Assembly (NCBI GenBank): GCA_033439265.1 | Contig: JAVTVX010000017.1 | Location: forward strand, 8,206,001-8,270,000 | DNA length: 64,000 nt | Source of the DNA: Dillenia suffruticosa | Lineage: Eukaryota; Streptophyta; Magnoliopsida; Dilleniales; Dilleniaceae | Direction of reading: 5' to 3' | In this document: positions 1-10,359 of the stretch, one piece after another | How the letters are laid out: each line of letters begins with the position of its first letter | How positions within the stretch are numbered: the stretch's first letter is position 1 | Position numbers and translations under genes: made by a program | The notes under the pieces: model-generated | The model's database searches: none | What the model was told of the DNA's origin: nothing | What the model saw: only the letters and a program-made list of their open reading frames with translations

Positions 1-2
1 AA

Positions 3-1735
3 CCCAGTGACGAGATTCAAGAGCCGATTATGGATCTTGATCTTAGTGGGAGCAATCCATTTCAAGGTGTGGGACCTCTCTCTCCTCGAAGGAGTAATCG
101 GGGACAAGTGCCACGTCGCCGTTTCCCGATTGAGGATGAGATCCTCATTGTGACTCCTGAGGACGATGAAGAGCCGAGGACTGCACAGGAGGCTCTTGAG
201 GGTTCAGTAAAGGACCAATGGTTACAGGCCATGCACGAGGAAATGGAATCAATGAGAGTCAACGAAGTCTGGGAGCTAGTTGACTTACCTGAGGAAAGAA
301 AGGCTATTGGAAACAAGTGGGTTTTCAAAATTAAAAGAAAGGCCGACGGATTGATTGAGAGGTACAAGGCCCGTCTAGTAGCCAAGGGTTACACGCAGAC
401 CAAGGGCATTGACTACGAGGAACTTTCTCTCCAGTAGTCAAATTTACTTCGATCCGTTTTCTTTTGGCGATTGTCGCTAGTATGGATCTTGAGTTACACC
501 AGATGGATGTTAAGACCGCTTTTCTTAACGGGAGCCTGGATGAGGAGATCTACATGGAACAGCCCCCTGGGTTTGTTCTGGTAGGTCAAGAAGACAAGGT
601 CTGTCGACTTCGGAAGTCGATATACGGTCTAAAGCAATCATCCAGGCGGTGGTACCTAAGATTTCATGAGGAGGTGATATCTTACGGTTTTACGATGGTT
701 GAGGAGGATCATTGTGTCTATCTGATTCGGTCTGATAACTCTTTTGTGATCCTGTCGTTGTATGTGGATGACATAATGTTGGCTGGGAATAACATTAAGT
801 ATTTAAAGACCATCAAAGCATGGTTGTCATCCAGTTTCGACATGAAAGACATGGGTGAAGCTGAGTTCATCTTTGGAGTTAAGATCAAGAGGGATCGCTC
901 GAGAAAGATGTTGACTCTTTCACAAGAGACCTATATTAAGAAAATTCTTGAGCGTTTTGGGATGAATGATTGTAATCCCATAGATACTCCGATCGCCAAA
1001 GGTGAAGGCTTGAGCCTGGACATGTGTCCGAAAACTCAGGAAGAAGTAAGGGAAATGAGTAAAGTACCTTATTCCAGTGCAGTGGGAAGTTTGATGTACG
1101 CAATGTTGTGTACTAGACCGGACATTTGTTATGCAGTTGGTCTGGTGAGCAGATATCAGGCAAATCCTGGAAGGGGTCACTGGAGAGCAGTGAAAAGGAT
1201 TTTCCGATATCTAAAAGGAACTGCAAACTTCTCCTTGAGTTACGGAGGAGGCGATTTGCGCCTTGTGGGCTATTCGGACGCCGACTGGGGAGGCGATTTG
1301 GATAAACGTAAATCGACATCAGGTTTTGCTTTCTTGCTCAATGGCGGAGCTATCTCTTAGAGCAGTAAGAAGCAAACCTGTGTTGCTCTATTTACGATGG
1401 AGGCTGAGTTCGTGGCGTGCTCAGTTGCAGTTCAGGAGAGTGTTTGGCTCCGGAGACTACTGAATGACTTAGGGATTGTAGCGGATAGTGGGAGACCTGT
1501 AATGATTTATTGTGATAATCAGGCCGCTATCGCTTACACTCGAGACCCTAAGTTTCATAGTAGAACTAAACACATCGACACCAGATACCATTATGTTAGA
1601 GACATCATCGAGAATGGTGAAATGACCGTCAAGTACATTTCGACACACAGCATGGTGGCTGACCCCTTCACCAAACCCATCACTAGAGACTCTTTTTTAG
1701 GGCATAGAGAGTCATTGGGTTTGAATATCTACTGA
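3..1735 (+). pseudogene. copia polyprotein fragment: integrase C-term, reverse transcriptase, RNase H
   Basis: The reading frame is open to the left edge. The first segment (to about 422) ends in the RT N-terminal part, with motifs GNKWVFKIKRKADG and RYKARLVAKGYTQ. One base appears lost near 421-423, where the expected EETFSPVVKFTS needs a frame change; the frame then resumes as FSPVVKFTSIRFLLAIVAS. The RT core follows: MDVKTAFLNG, YGLKQSSRRW and the catalytic YVDD near 760. The next lesion is TAG at 1358-1360, where the family has Trp (GGAIS-W-SSKKQ), a G-to-A change. RNase H follows to 1735, with FTMEAEFVA, CDNQAA and TKHIDTRYHYVRD. With only a frameshift and a nonsense codon, this copy cannot make the full polyprotein but is otherwise well kept. 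Confidence 0.93.
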
Positions 1736-2893
1736 CATTTCTCAGTTTGTACTTAATGATGACGTTGATGCTTATTGATTTTATATATATGATTATAGTG
1801 CATTATTCAGTCACTTTTGCATTATATTTTTCATTTAATGCACTTACTTTTAATTATCATATATATGTAATAGATATGTCAGGCAGGCGAGGTCGACTCT
1901 CTCACACGAGTGACCACCTCCGGCTCTGAGTGAGCTGGGATGAGACGGTTTCTAGCTGTAAGAGGTTTTGAGAGTGGCCCTGCTAGAACATAAGTCGCCC
2001 TGATACGTGTTCAGGATGAGGTCATATGCGATATGACCGACATGGAAGTACCCACATCCATGTTGCCTGTGAGAAGCCAGGTTTGAGATCTCGGATATCA
2101 CCTGTAATTTGTGATATTGTCTCATAGGTACTCTTTCTGAGATCTTTAGGTAAAGTCTTATGAGTAGACTGTGTCCTCGTACCTGCACAGTGTTAGAGAA
2201 ATCTGACATATGCCCTTCTGAGAGATGGGGGAGTAACACTGTGGCACGTGTTTTCATACCACGTGTGAAAAGACGACTTGGGATAGTGTGAGCTATATTA
2301 CTTGAGACAATAATTTAAAACTTATCCCCAAGCCCCACTGTGTGAGATTCGAGATCCATTGGGTGGGATCTCTTGTGCCCTTATTACTTTCGGCTGTCTC
2401 TTGAGATCATGATTCAGTGTTTGCTACTTTAGTCTGTTTACCAATGGCCCGGAAGATAAATTGAGGTCTGAGGGACAGGTCTAGGAAAGCAGCCAAATTG
2501 AGATCGATAGATTCGAGTTTGGGAAAAGGAAGACCAATTGACAATGCATTGTTATGTTGTATTCACCGACCGGTCTTTTATATTCATCCATGTAGGGATT
2601 TGAACATGATAGTGAATACATAATCGAGTGATATCTGGGGATTACTTTCGGTGAGGAAAGTAACTCGATGAATGTAATTAGTCTTGGATCTGGGGTACAG
2701 CGAACTTTCTTATGATATTAACGGTGACTACTCGATCATCCTAACAGGTGTGTCGAGCAGTTTTTGTTTGCAGGTGTACTCGCTAGTCGCACGACGTCCA
2801 ACCCTGTCTGAAAACCCTGTAGGGTGATATGGTGGATCGCATGAGTTGTGATCTTATGACGGAAATAGAATGCCCTCGTGTGCAAGTGTGAGA
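1736..2893 (+). other. copia 3' non-coding region between RNase H stop and 3' LTR
   Basis: About 1.16 kb of non-coding sequence separates the pol stop from the LTR, longer than in compact copia elements. No envelope-like or other protein was recognised on either strand. It ends in a purine-rich tract (about 2883-2893) directly before the LTR. Confidence 0.7.
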
Positions 2894-3354
2894 TGTTGTG
2901 TAATGCCCACGTGGGGCTATTTAAATTTAAAAAAAAAACAAAGGGGGTAATGGGTAGTTACCCATTACCCCACTCTCCCCTAATTTCACTCTCCAAATAA
3001 CTCCTGCGGGAGTTATGATTCAAAAAAAAAAAAAAAAAAAACAAAACAAAAAGTAAGTTAAGTTTTATATATGAAAAATAAAAGGAGAGAACATCAAGAG
3101 AGATGATGATCAAGAGGGATTGATTCCGATCAACGCACGAATCACCGGGTTAAGGGTTGGAACGTCGTGGTATTGTGTTAATAGTTCGTCTTACGTAACT
3201 ATCATCCCGACTGCGAGTTGTTGCAGTTCCAAGTTTACGGTTTCCGAAATTATTCGAATCACCGATTAAGGTACACCGTAAACTTGATCTTTTATGATTC
3301 TGAAAAATGTTAATTATTGCTTCCGTTGCGTGATTGAGTCACCATAATCTAACA
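2894..3354 (+). repeat. 3' LTR of the copia element
   Basis: The LTR starts TGTTG at 2894 after the degenerate polypurine tract and ends AACA at 3354, giving the usual short inverted ends (TGTT/AACA) and a length of about 461 bp. It holds a perfect 13-bp hairpin (2944-2956 with 2959-2971), a 6-bp hairpin (2999-3004 with 3009-3014), an A-rich run and a TATA-like stretch near 3065. The boundaries come from the end motifs only, because the partner LTR is outside the window. Confidence 0.75.
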
Positions 3355-4419
3355 ATTTATTACAAAGATAACAAAGAGACGCTATTAAAAATTATTGGTT
3401 CTTCCATTTACAGGCATACCTTTCTTTCAGCAAGTTGTGTATCCCAGTTTCTTTTGATGGAGCATTTTAATTATAATAACTGATTTATTTAATAATTATA
3501 TTTAAAAAAAAAAAAAGATTATTCACCGATGAACCAAAGACAAAAGTTCTTGTCACAATTTCTTAAATTAAAGTTGGCAAAGCAATATAGATGATCATTC
3601 TAAACGCAATGAACAAATATAATATGTTTTGTTCCTGCAAGTAATTTACATATTTATTATCAGACATCCCAAAATTAATAGTTAAGTCAAAATTCTTTAA
3701 GCACATGAAAATGAAAAAATATAAAAAAAAAATGGAGGAAAAAACAAGGGCACATAGATTAGGAAGAAACAATCTCAAAAGGAAAAGCGTCATGGTGGCT
3801 TAAACACGTGAGTATGGCAAGAGGAATATGCTTCTATCAGAATCAGAGCATCGACCGGTGTACATATTTTCCCAAAAAACCTGAGATTAGACGTTCACAT
3901 TCTCAACATCGCTTCCCTTTCTAGATCAAAGTGGAAAAACCTAATTACTCAAACTAGAGATCAATTGTCAAATTCAAATCAAAATGACAAAATCTGAAAC
4001 ATTATTAATCACAAAAAATATAATAAAATAAAATTAATTAGAAAATAATTTTTTAAAATAGATCAAGTGACCCAAAATCACATAATCAAATTTTATTTTA
4101 TTTTCACATTCCATAACAAAATAGGGTCATAAAAGATTAACTTAATTTGGAGGCACAAAGGCAATGGTCTCTCCAATAATATTTAAAATGTATATTTTTG
4201 GGGAATTAAGATATGGATCCTAAGTCAATAATCTATAGATCCCACACTCAACCCTTACTTACCTCTTATAAAAATAAATATATATCTGTATTGTGTATTA
4301 AAAAAAAAAAAAAAAAAAAGAAAATATATGAGTCCCAAATGAAATTTGTACAAATATTTCAAACCTAACCAAATGTCTCCTCACTATTTAACGGAAAGCC
4401 CTCAGAATTCCACCATCTC
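3355..4419. other. AT-rich intergenic region, putative upstream region of the mutase gene
   Basis: No gene was recognised. The sequence is AT-rich with A runs at about 3503-3517 and 4300-4319. It separates the copia LTR from the 5' leader of the phosphoglycerate mutase gene. Confidence 0.6.
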
Positions 4420-5472
4420 CACCGTGTAAACTTCCGGCCCAACTTCTCTCCCTTTTCGCCAACTGTGACGAACGACGAAAGAAACCTGTCAATTCTCTGA
4501 TTGTCGTTACATTGTTCCGTTTTCGTTTGATACACAACGATTTCTTCTATACATCCCCCTTTCTCTCTCTCTCTCTCTCTCCCTCTCTCATATACATGTA
4601 AAACTTATTTTGGCAGCTGGAATAGAATCTGCACATCATCTTCTCCGTCAATAATTATCGAAATAAACTCTGTTTCTCAGAGTCCTCGGTTGCATCGAAG
4701 CATTTTCTGGGTCTATAAAACGGTACTGACGTTTCCACACAATTTCTTCTTCATTAAAGTTTTATTGCAGTTGGTTCTTTGTGTTTTGATCTCTTCCTGT
4801 TCAGGGTTTCCTTCTTCTCTATGTTTAATTTAACGAGATCGTCTTGTGCAATCGTGATCGGTTCCTTTTGTGACTTGTTTATTTGTTAAATTATTGTTTT
4901 ATGCATTTTGTTTATCGGGATTAATTATTTTTTTGCAAAAATTCTTATATTTTTGGGAGTTTTTGTTGTTTTTTTGTTCGTGCTCTTGTTTTTGAGACCC
5001 CTTTTGTTGTATTTTCTTTAGGGAAATCTCTTCCGTGTTTCGTTAATTTTTAATTGTTTTGTTGGAACATCTATGTTTGCGTTTAATGGTCTTTCCTTCT
5101 GTGTAGTGGATCTGTTCATAAATTATTATTTGTTTTTAGGTGACCTTCCTGTATCCAATTAATTTGTCTTCCTGTATGTAATGTATATGGGGTTTACTGC
5201 CCTTTTTTTTTTTTTTTTGAAATTTGTATGCATCAGCTGTGCTCAATTTGTTTTGTCTATTGCATGCCATTTATTGGCCTTTTATTTTATTTTATTTTTG
5301 GCTTTTCCATCGTGAACTTGCATGAAAATATTGTGTGATATCTTTGTCTTACACCTTTCGGATGTAATGCAATGAAGATTGTTGATGTCTTCATTTATGA
5401 ATTCTTGTATTTTGTGGGGAAACTAGTCCTTGTGTCCTGATATTCTTACACAATGGTTCCAGAATTTTCGGA
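4420..5472 (+). promoter_or_regulatory. 5' leader of the mutase gene with a leader intron
   Basis: A pyrimidine-rich leader with a CT microsatellite (about 4561-4590) precedes the coding start. A leader intron is inferred from donor aaaacg|gtactg at 4723 to acceptor ttccag at 5462, about 740 nt, T-rich as usual for a first plant intron. Splicing places 10 nt before the ATG and removes an out-of-frame ATG at 5453. The transcription start is not defined by the sequence. Confidence 0.55.
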
Positions 5473-8400
5473 ATGGCCACTACAGCACTTAACCAGAGCA
5501 TTGGATCTATCTATTCTAGTGGATTTAGGAACAACTATGGCTCTCAGGATAAGTTTAGAAACATTTCAGTGAAATTGATCTCAAAAGCTTCCGCGGTTGA
5601 TTTTGGGCTGGTGAGAAACCAACTTAGTAGCACCAGTGAGAAGAGCTTTCGCATTCAAGCCTCTACTGCTCAGACTACTGTGTATAACCCTGTATTGTCT
5701 CCGCTACATAACAGCACCAAAGACTCCCCAAAGAAATCAAGTAAGAATTTGTGTTTTATCATTGCAAAAGTATGTCAACTTGTGCTGACAATTTTTTCCC
5801 AGAAAGCTTGCTACTTTTTGCGCAGATACGTTGATATTAGAAGCCTCCTGGATTGTGCTTGTCTGAGAGGGGTGCTGAAGTGGTCTCTTCGTTTCTTATT
5901 AATTACTGTGTTTTTTTTTTTTATCTATTGCAGATGAAGTGGCCTTGATTCTTATCAGGCACGGAGAATCACTATGGAATGAAAAGAACTTGTTTACTGG
6001 TTGTGTTGATGTTCCCTTAACTAAGAAAGGTGTAGAAGAAGCTATTGAAGCTGGTAAGAGAATCAGCAACATACCCGTCGACATGATCTATACTTCAGCC
6101 CTAATTCGTGCTCAGATAACTGCAATGCTTGCCATGACCCAGCATCGCCACAAGAAGGTGAATTTGGAAAGCTTTTTCTAGGCCTTAGAACAATTCCCAC
6201 CTATCTTTTCAAACTCTTTATTTCTTTTCTAGCTGGTCCCATTCTTCCTTCTATTGTCGAGAGTTTTTCTTTTCTTAAGAGAATGGAGTGGTGTTAAATT
6301 CGTTGATATCATAGAGCATTTTTGTGCAAAGCCATAATCATCAAGTAGCTAAGAGCAGACAACACATGAGAGAAAATTGGTCGGGCTTCTAATGAGATGT
6401 GTTTTCAGGTGCCAATTATCATGCATAATGAAAGTGAAGAGGCAAAGCAATGGACTCGGATTTTCAGTGAAGACACCATAAAGCAGTCAATTCCGGTGAT
6501 AACAGCTTGGCAGTTGAATGAAAGAATGTATCTCCTAATCCAGAGCTATTTTTACTCTTCCTTTTACCCATTTATACCTTCATGCTCCTGTGGATTTCTT
6601 CGTAACTATTTTTTCAGGTATGGGGAATTGCAAGGTCTCAACAAGCAGGAAACAGCCGAAAGGTATGGAACAGAGAAAGTTCATGAGTGGCGTCGGAGCT
6701 ATGACATACCTCCACCAAATGGTGAGAGCTTGGAAATGTGTGCTCAAAGAGCTGTTGCTTATTTTAGAGAACAGGTCAGCATGAACCCTTGTGCTAATGT
6801 TCCTACATTTTACTGTTTTCTCAGTGACCATAAGCATCGAATCCCAACATCAATTTTCTTAATAATTAGGATCTAGTCGCAACATAAACATGTTATATTC
6901 TTGGCTTCTAATTTCAGAAATATCTTTTTGCAGATTGAACCTCAACTTCTCACTGGGAAGAACGTAATGATTGCAGCCCATGGAAATTCCTTGAGGTCAA
7001 TCATTATGTATCTGGACAAGTTGACTTCCCAGGAGGTGAGAAACAAATTTGTTGCAAATTGGAGTGACACTGTATTTTCTAGATTGTTTATAACATTTGG
7101 ATTTCTCCTCTCTGCATGACAGGTCATTAGTTTGGAATTATCAACTGGAATACCAATGCTTTATATTTTCAAAGAGGGGAAGTTTATAAGGAGGGGAAGT
7201 CCTGTAGCACCCACCGAGCATGGGGTGTATGCTTATACTAGGGTATGCCTGCTTTCCTTTTATCAGTCCTGGGCTCACTCAGACATACGCATACATGCTA
7301 ACTTCAGTAGAATGTACTGATGATGGAAATAAGGACCAACAACATAAGATCTATCATAAATCTTCAATCCTTCATAATCTAGCATAAACTTAGGGTAACA
7401 AAAGATGTTCTTAGCTTCACCTTTTAGGCTGTTGTAGCTATGTTATAACCTGTAAGCTCTGAAGTTGTCTTTTTTGGGGTTGGAGAGGGGTATTTCAGAT
7501 GCTTTGCTTGGATTGTATATATTATCACTTGTATTGGGAGACACAAGATTACTGTTATACCCCTTTTTGGATCACATTTGCTTCACTTGATTGAAAAGAA
7601 GCAAACATCATGTCTTATCCTCTTTCCTAAACATTTGGCGCCTACTATTATTGGCGGATGCCATGAGTTCACAATTCCTTAACTCGTCTTGTGAGCTTTT
7701 TAGCACGGCCAATTATTCTATACACTTTAGCGCTGCAAATAAGCCAGGTCAAGCTTAGTTGACCCTGGAGTTGTTTGTGAATGAACAAAATCCCGTTCAA
7801 TCTTAGCTTGTTTTACTAATTAAACAAGTGGACTAGCCTTAAATCTAGCCAATACACTTGAAAAACACTAAGAAATGTAGCCAAGTGGATGAGACTAAAT
7901 ACGATCATTTCATGAATTAAGGAGCTGAGCAAGCAAAATCACGAGTGGTTCATGAAGAGCATGTTTGGGATCTTCTACTGAAGAAATTATTTTCCTGGAT
8001 GGCGTTTGGCATCATCGTGACTGAAATCTCTTTTCCTTATTTTGTTTTTTTTTTTCCCTTTACTTTTGGTCAAACCAATATCACTCTTTTAAACTTAGGT
8101 CAGTATTATGGTGCTTGATCATGATGTCTTGAATATATTTAATGTTGTAAAGGCTTAAGGTAAATTGATGTGCACTGACTGGTTGGTTAATTCGTAACAG
8201 TCACTAGCTTCTCTTTGGATTGTCAGTATTTATGATCCTCATTGACACGTTATTGAGACAGAAAAATACCCCATGGGACATGCTAGCCCCAAATATTACT
8301 TCTTAAAGTTTTGCTGTTTGATTTTTTTGTCTCGTGCTTTGCCCTTCCCTTTGACAGAAAAAAAAAAAAAAAAAAAGTCGCAACATCAATAGTCTGTTTT

Positions 8401-8512
8401 TTCTTTAACTTCTTAGATTTGCAAGTCTGAAATAGACACTAATCTTGTTCTATCATCTTCATTGCAGGGCTTGGCTTTATACAGGCAGAAGTTAGATGAG
8501 ATGTTACATTAA
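5473..8512 (+). CDS. GPMB-like: 2,3-bisphosphoglycerate-dependent phosphoglycerate mutase, chloroplast-type
   Basis: Seven coding exons: 5473-5740, 5934-6157, 6409-6527, 6618-6774, 6934-7035, 7123-7242 and 8468-8512. All introns are GT-AG and the joined frame is open for 344 aa. Residues 1-89 are Ser/Thr/Lys-rich and low in acidic residues, fitting a plastid transit peptide; the catalytic domain follows. The LIRHGES motif carries the phospho-accepting His at residue 99. NERMYGEL carries the likely acid Glu202, and AAHGNS the second His272. Lys/Arg-rich phosphate-binding stretches such as [15 protein letters not shown] are present. The family interconverts 3- and 2-phosphoglycerate using a phosphohistidine. 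The main glycolytic mutase of plants is the unrelated cofactor-independent enzyme, so this protein's physiological role is less settled. It resembles Arabidopsis At1g22170 (from memory). Nothing in it looks broken. Confidence 0.95.
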
Positions 8513-8880
8513 TTTTAGATAATAGGTAAAATACCTCTTTCCTTTTTTATTGTTCCCCCAAAACCTTGCCTCATTTTCTTTTTTGGTTTCAGTCCCCTCA
8601 ATCTGATCATACATCCTTATTGTCTTGCAGGGGCATATTGTCCGTCATTGAGTAATTCAGACTCCTCAAACCAGTTGGTGTCTTAGTAAAACATTTTTTT
8701 CTTGTAACGTACCATATAGAAAAAGGCCGGCTTCTGCTTCCTTGTATTATTTTTGTGAATCGATCAAACCATGTCCAAAGTGCATGGCATTTGGTTTGTA
8801 CGGTGGATGTGTGCGGGAGATAAAGTGTAGACATTGTAAGACTAAATAAGAACATTACATTACCTTTCCTTTAGGTGTAA
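8513..8880 (+). other. 3' UTR of the mutase gene, possibly with an intron
   Basis: Downstream of the stop, aatag|gtaaaatacc (donor about 8525) and tgtcttgcag (acceptor about 8630) could mark a small 3' UTR intron. The polyadenylation site is not certain; the downstream AT-rich region starts near 8880. Confidence 0.4.
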
Positions 8881-10359
8881 TACTTTGTTTTAAGTCATTT
8901 GAAGATATTTCCTCTTTGAAGGTAGTACCCTATCTTTGTATTACTGTGACGTGAGGTTGCAAAAGTTAATGTTAAGGAAAAATTCTAGCAAAAGTATTTA
9001 CACTCTTTTGAACATGTTATAAGAACCACACTCCTCCCCCCCCCCCCCCAAAAAAAAAAGAACCACACTCCCTATGAGGTAGGGGAGGGCATAATTTTTG
9101 CCAAACCAGTCCAGCGGGTTCCTGGCATTTCAAAGTTTCGCAACTCATCTCTATTCGGTCCAATTGCAGTCAACTCAACCCCCTGCCACAGCATCTATAT
9201 AATTGTATATATTACTTGTTATGCTTTTCTTAATATGTAAATTGGATTCATATATATTATTACTATAAATAATTACGTGCGTATTATTTATTTTATTATA
9301 GATTTTTAGTCTATTAGTTTTTCTTTTTTCTTTTTATATATATATATATAATTTCAAATAAGTATTTACAAGTTTTGCTTGTAATTTGAACTTAAATCCT
9401 ATTATTAGAGATTTATAATTTATGAATTTCATATAAAATTTCATATTTTTTATTCTCTCTTTAATTTCATCATATAGTATTTTAATAATAATTTTTGTTA
9501 AATCAATGTTGATAATTTTTTTTTATGGCAAATGTTTATATTAATTAGTACTTATTGACCAACCCAACAACCTGCTTACATTTGATCAACTCAAACCAAG
9601 TGATTTGAATGATAAGACAATAGTCGCAATTCAAAAATTTAGCCACCTGCTCAAATCGGGTTGGGTTAATTTTCTTACCACCCGTGCTCACACAAATGAA
9701 GTCGGCCAACAATGTGAAATGTCCTCTGGGCAATGGCATTTCATTGATCTTGCAATTCTCAATTTTCAGTTTGAAATAGAGTCAATGACTTGTGACTTGA
9801 CATGGGACGACTGTTTTCCATCACTCATCCCATATGATGTCAAGATTCAGATTCATCGATCCATCCTCCCACTTGAAGCAAATTCCGGTGATGCATTGTA
9901 GATGTTCATACGGAAAATGAGAGAGGAAAACACAAGAAGGCCTGCCTTGGTTCAATTTACATGCCTGTGAGAAAAGAGAAATGGGAAAATAAAACCATAG
10001 AATATAAGCACGACACCAATGTTGTCGCACTGCGTTAAGTCAAATGGTTTTACGTCTTCTCTGTGGTTCATACTCCATAGCACGAAATAGATCACAACCC
10101 TGTTCACCAAGTATGCAAATGCTCCAATTCTGGAAGCAGCAAGCATTATTATGAGAGACACTGGAAAAGTAATGCCCTTGATAGAAATTTCTGTCAAAGA
10201 ACAGTTTCAAGGTCCATCCATCAGATTTCCCCACTAGGGATAAATTTGTTCCCCAAGAAGAAGCTGTCCAAACAAGGTAATAGATTCAAATTCTTGATTT
10301 CAAATAGTTAGCAGAGTCGAATTGTTCTTGACTGATTTAATGTTGACTATCTTCTTGCC
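8881..10359. other. intergenic space between convergent genes, with the likely 3' UTR of the Sec14-like gene
   Basis: This stretch contains a poly-C/poly-A junction (about 9037-9060), an AT-rich core (9200-9560) and, next to 10359, the probable 3' UTR of the minus-strand Sec14-like gene. The open frames at 9.6-9.9 kb have no family signature and are not called. Confidence 0.5.

Larger units (their letters stand above)
1..3354 (+). mobile_element. Ty1/copia LTR retrotransposon, 5' part outside the window
   Basis: The window opens inside a copia element. It holds the end of integrase, reverse transcriptase and RNase H (3-1735), a long 3' non-coding stretch (1736-2893) and a 3' LTR (2894-3354). 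The order integrase-RT-RNase H is that of the copia superfamily. The sequence just before the LTR (caagtgtgaga) resembles the polypurine tract that precedes TGTTG in many plant copia elements. Only two coding lesions are visible, so the copy is fairly young. The 5' LTR, gag, protease and most of integrase lie left of position 1, so LTR divergence and the target-site duplication cannot be judged here. Confidence 0.93.

Noticed and set aside
1952-2257. 101-codon minus-strand open frame in the copia 3' region
   Set aside because: Antisense to the retrotransposon, no family motif; treated as chance.
4713-4722. TATA-like tctataaaac as the mutase promoter
   Set aside because: It sits directly before the leader intron donor, inside the inferred leader, so it is more likely exon sequence.
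9605-9901. 98-codon plus-strand open frame
   Set aside because: No family motif, no gene-like splice context, and it lies in the 3' flank of two convergent genes.
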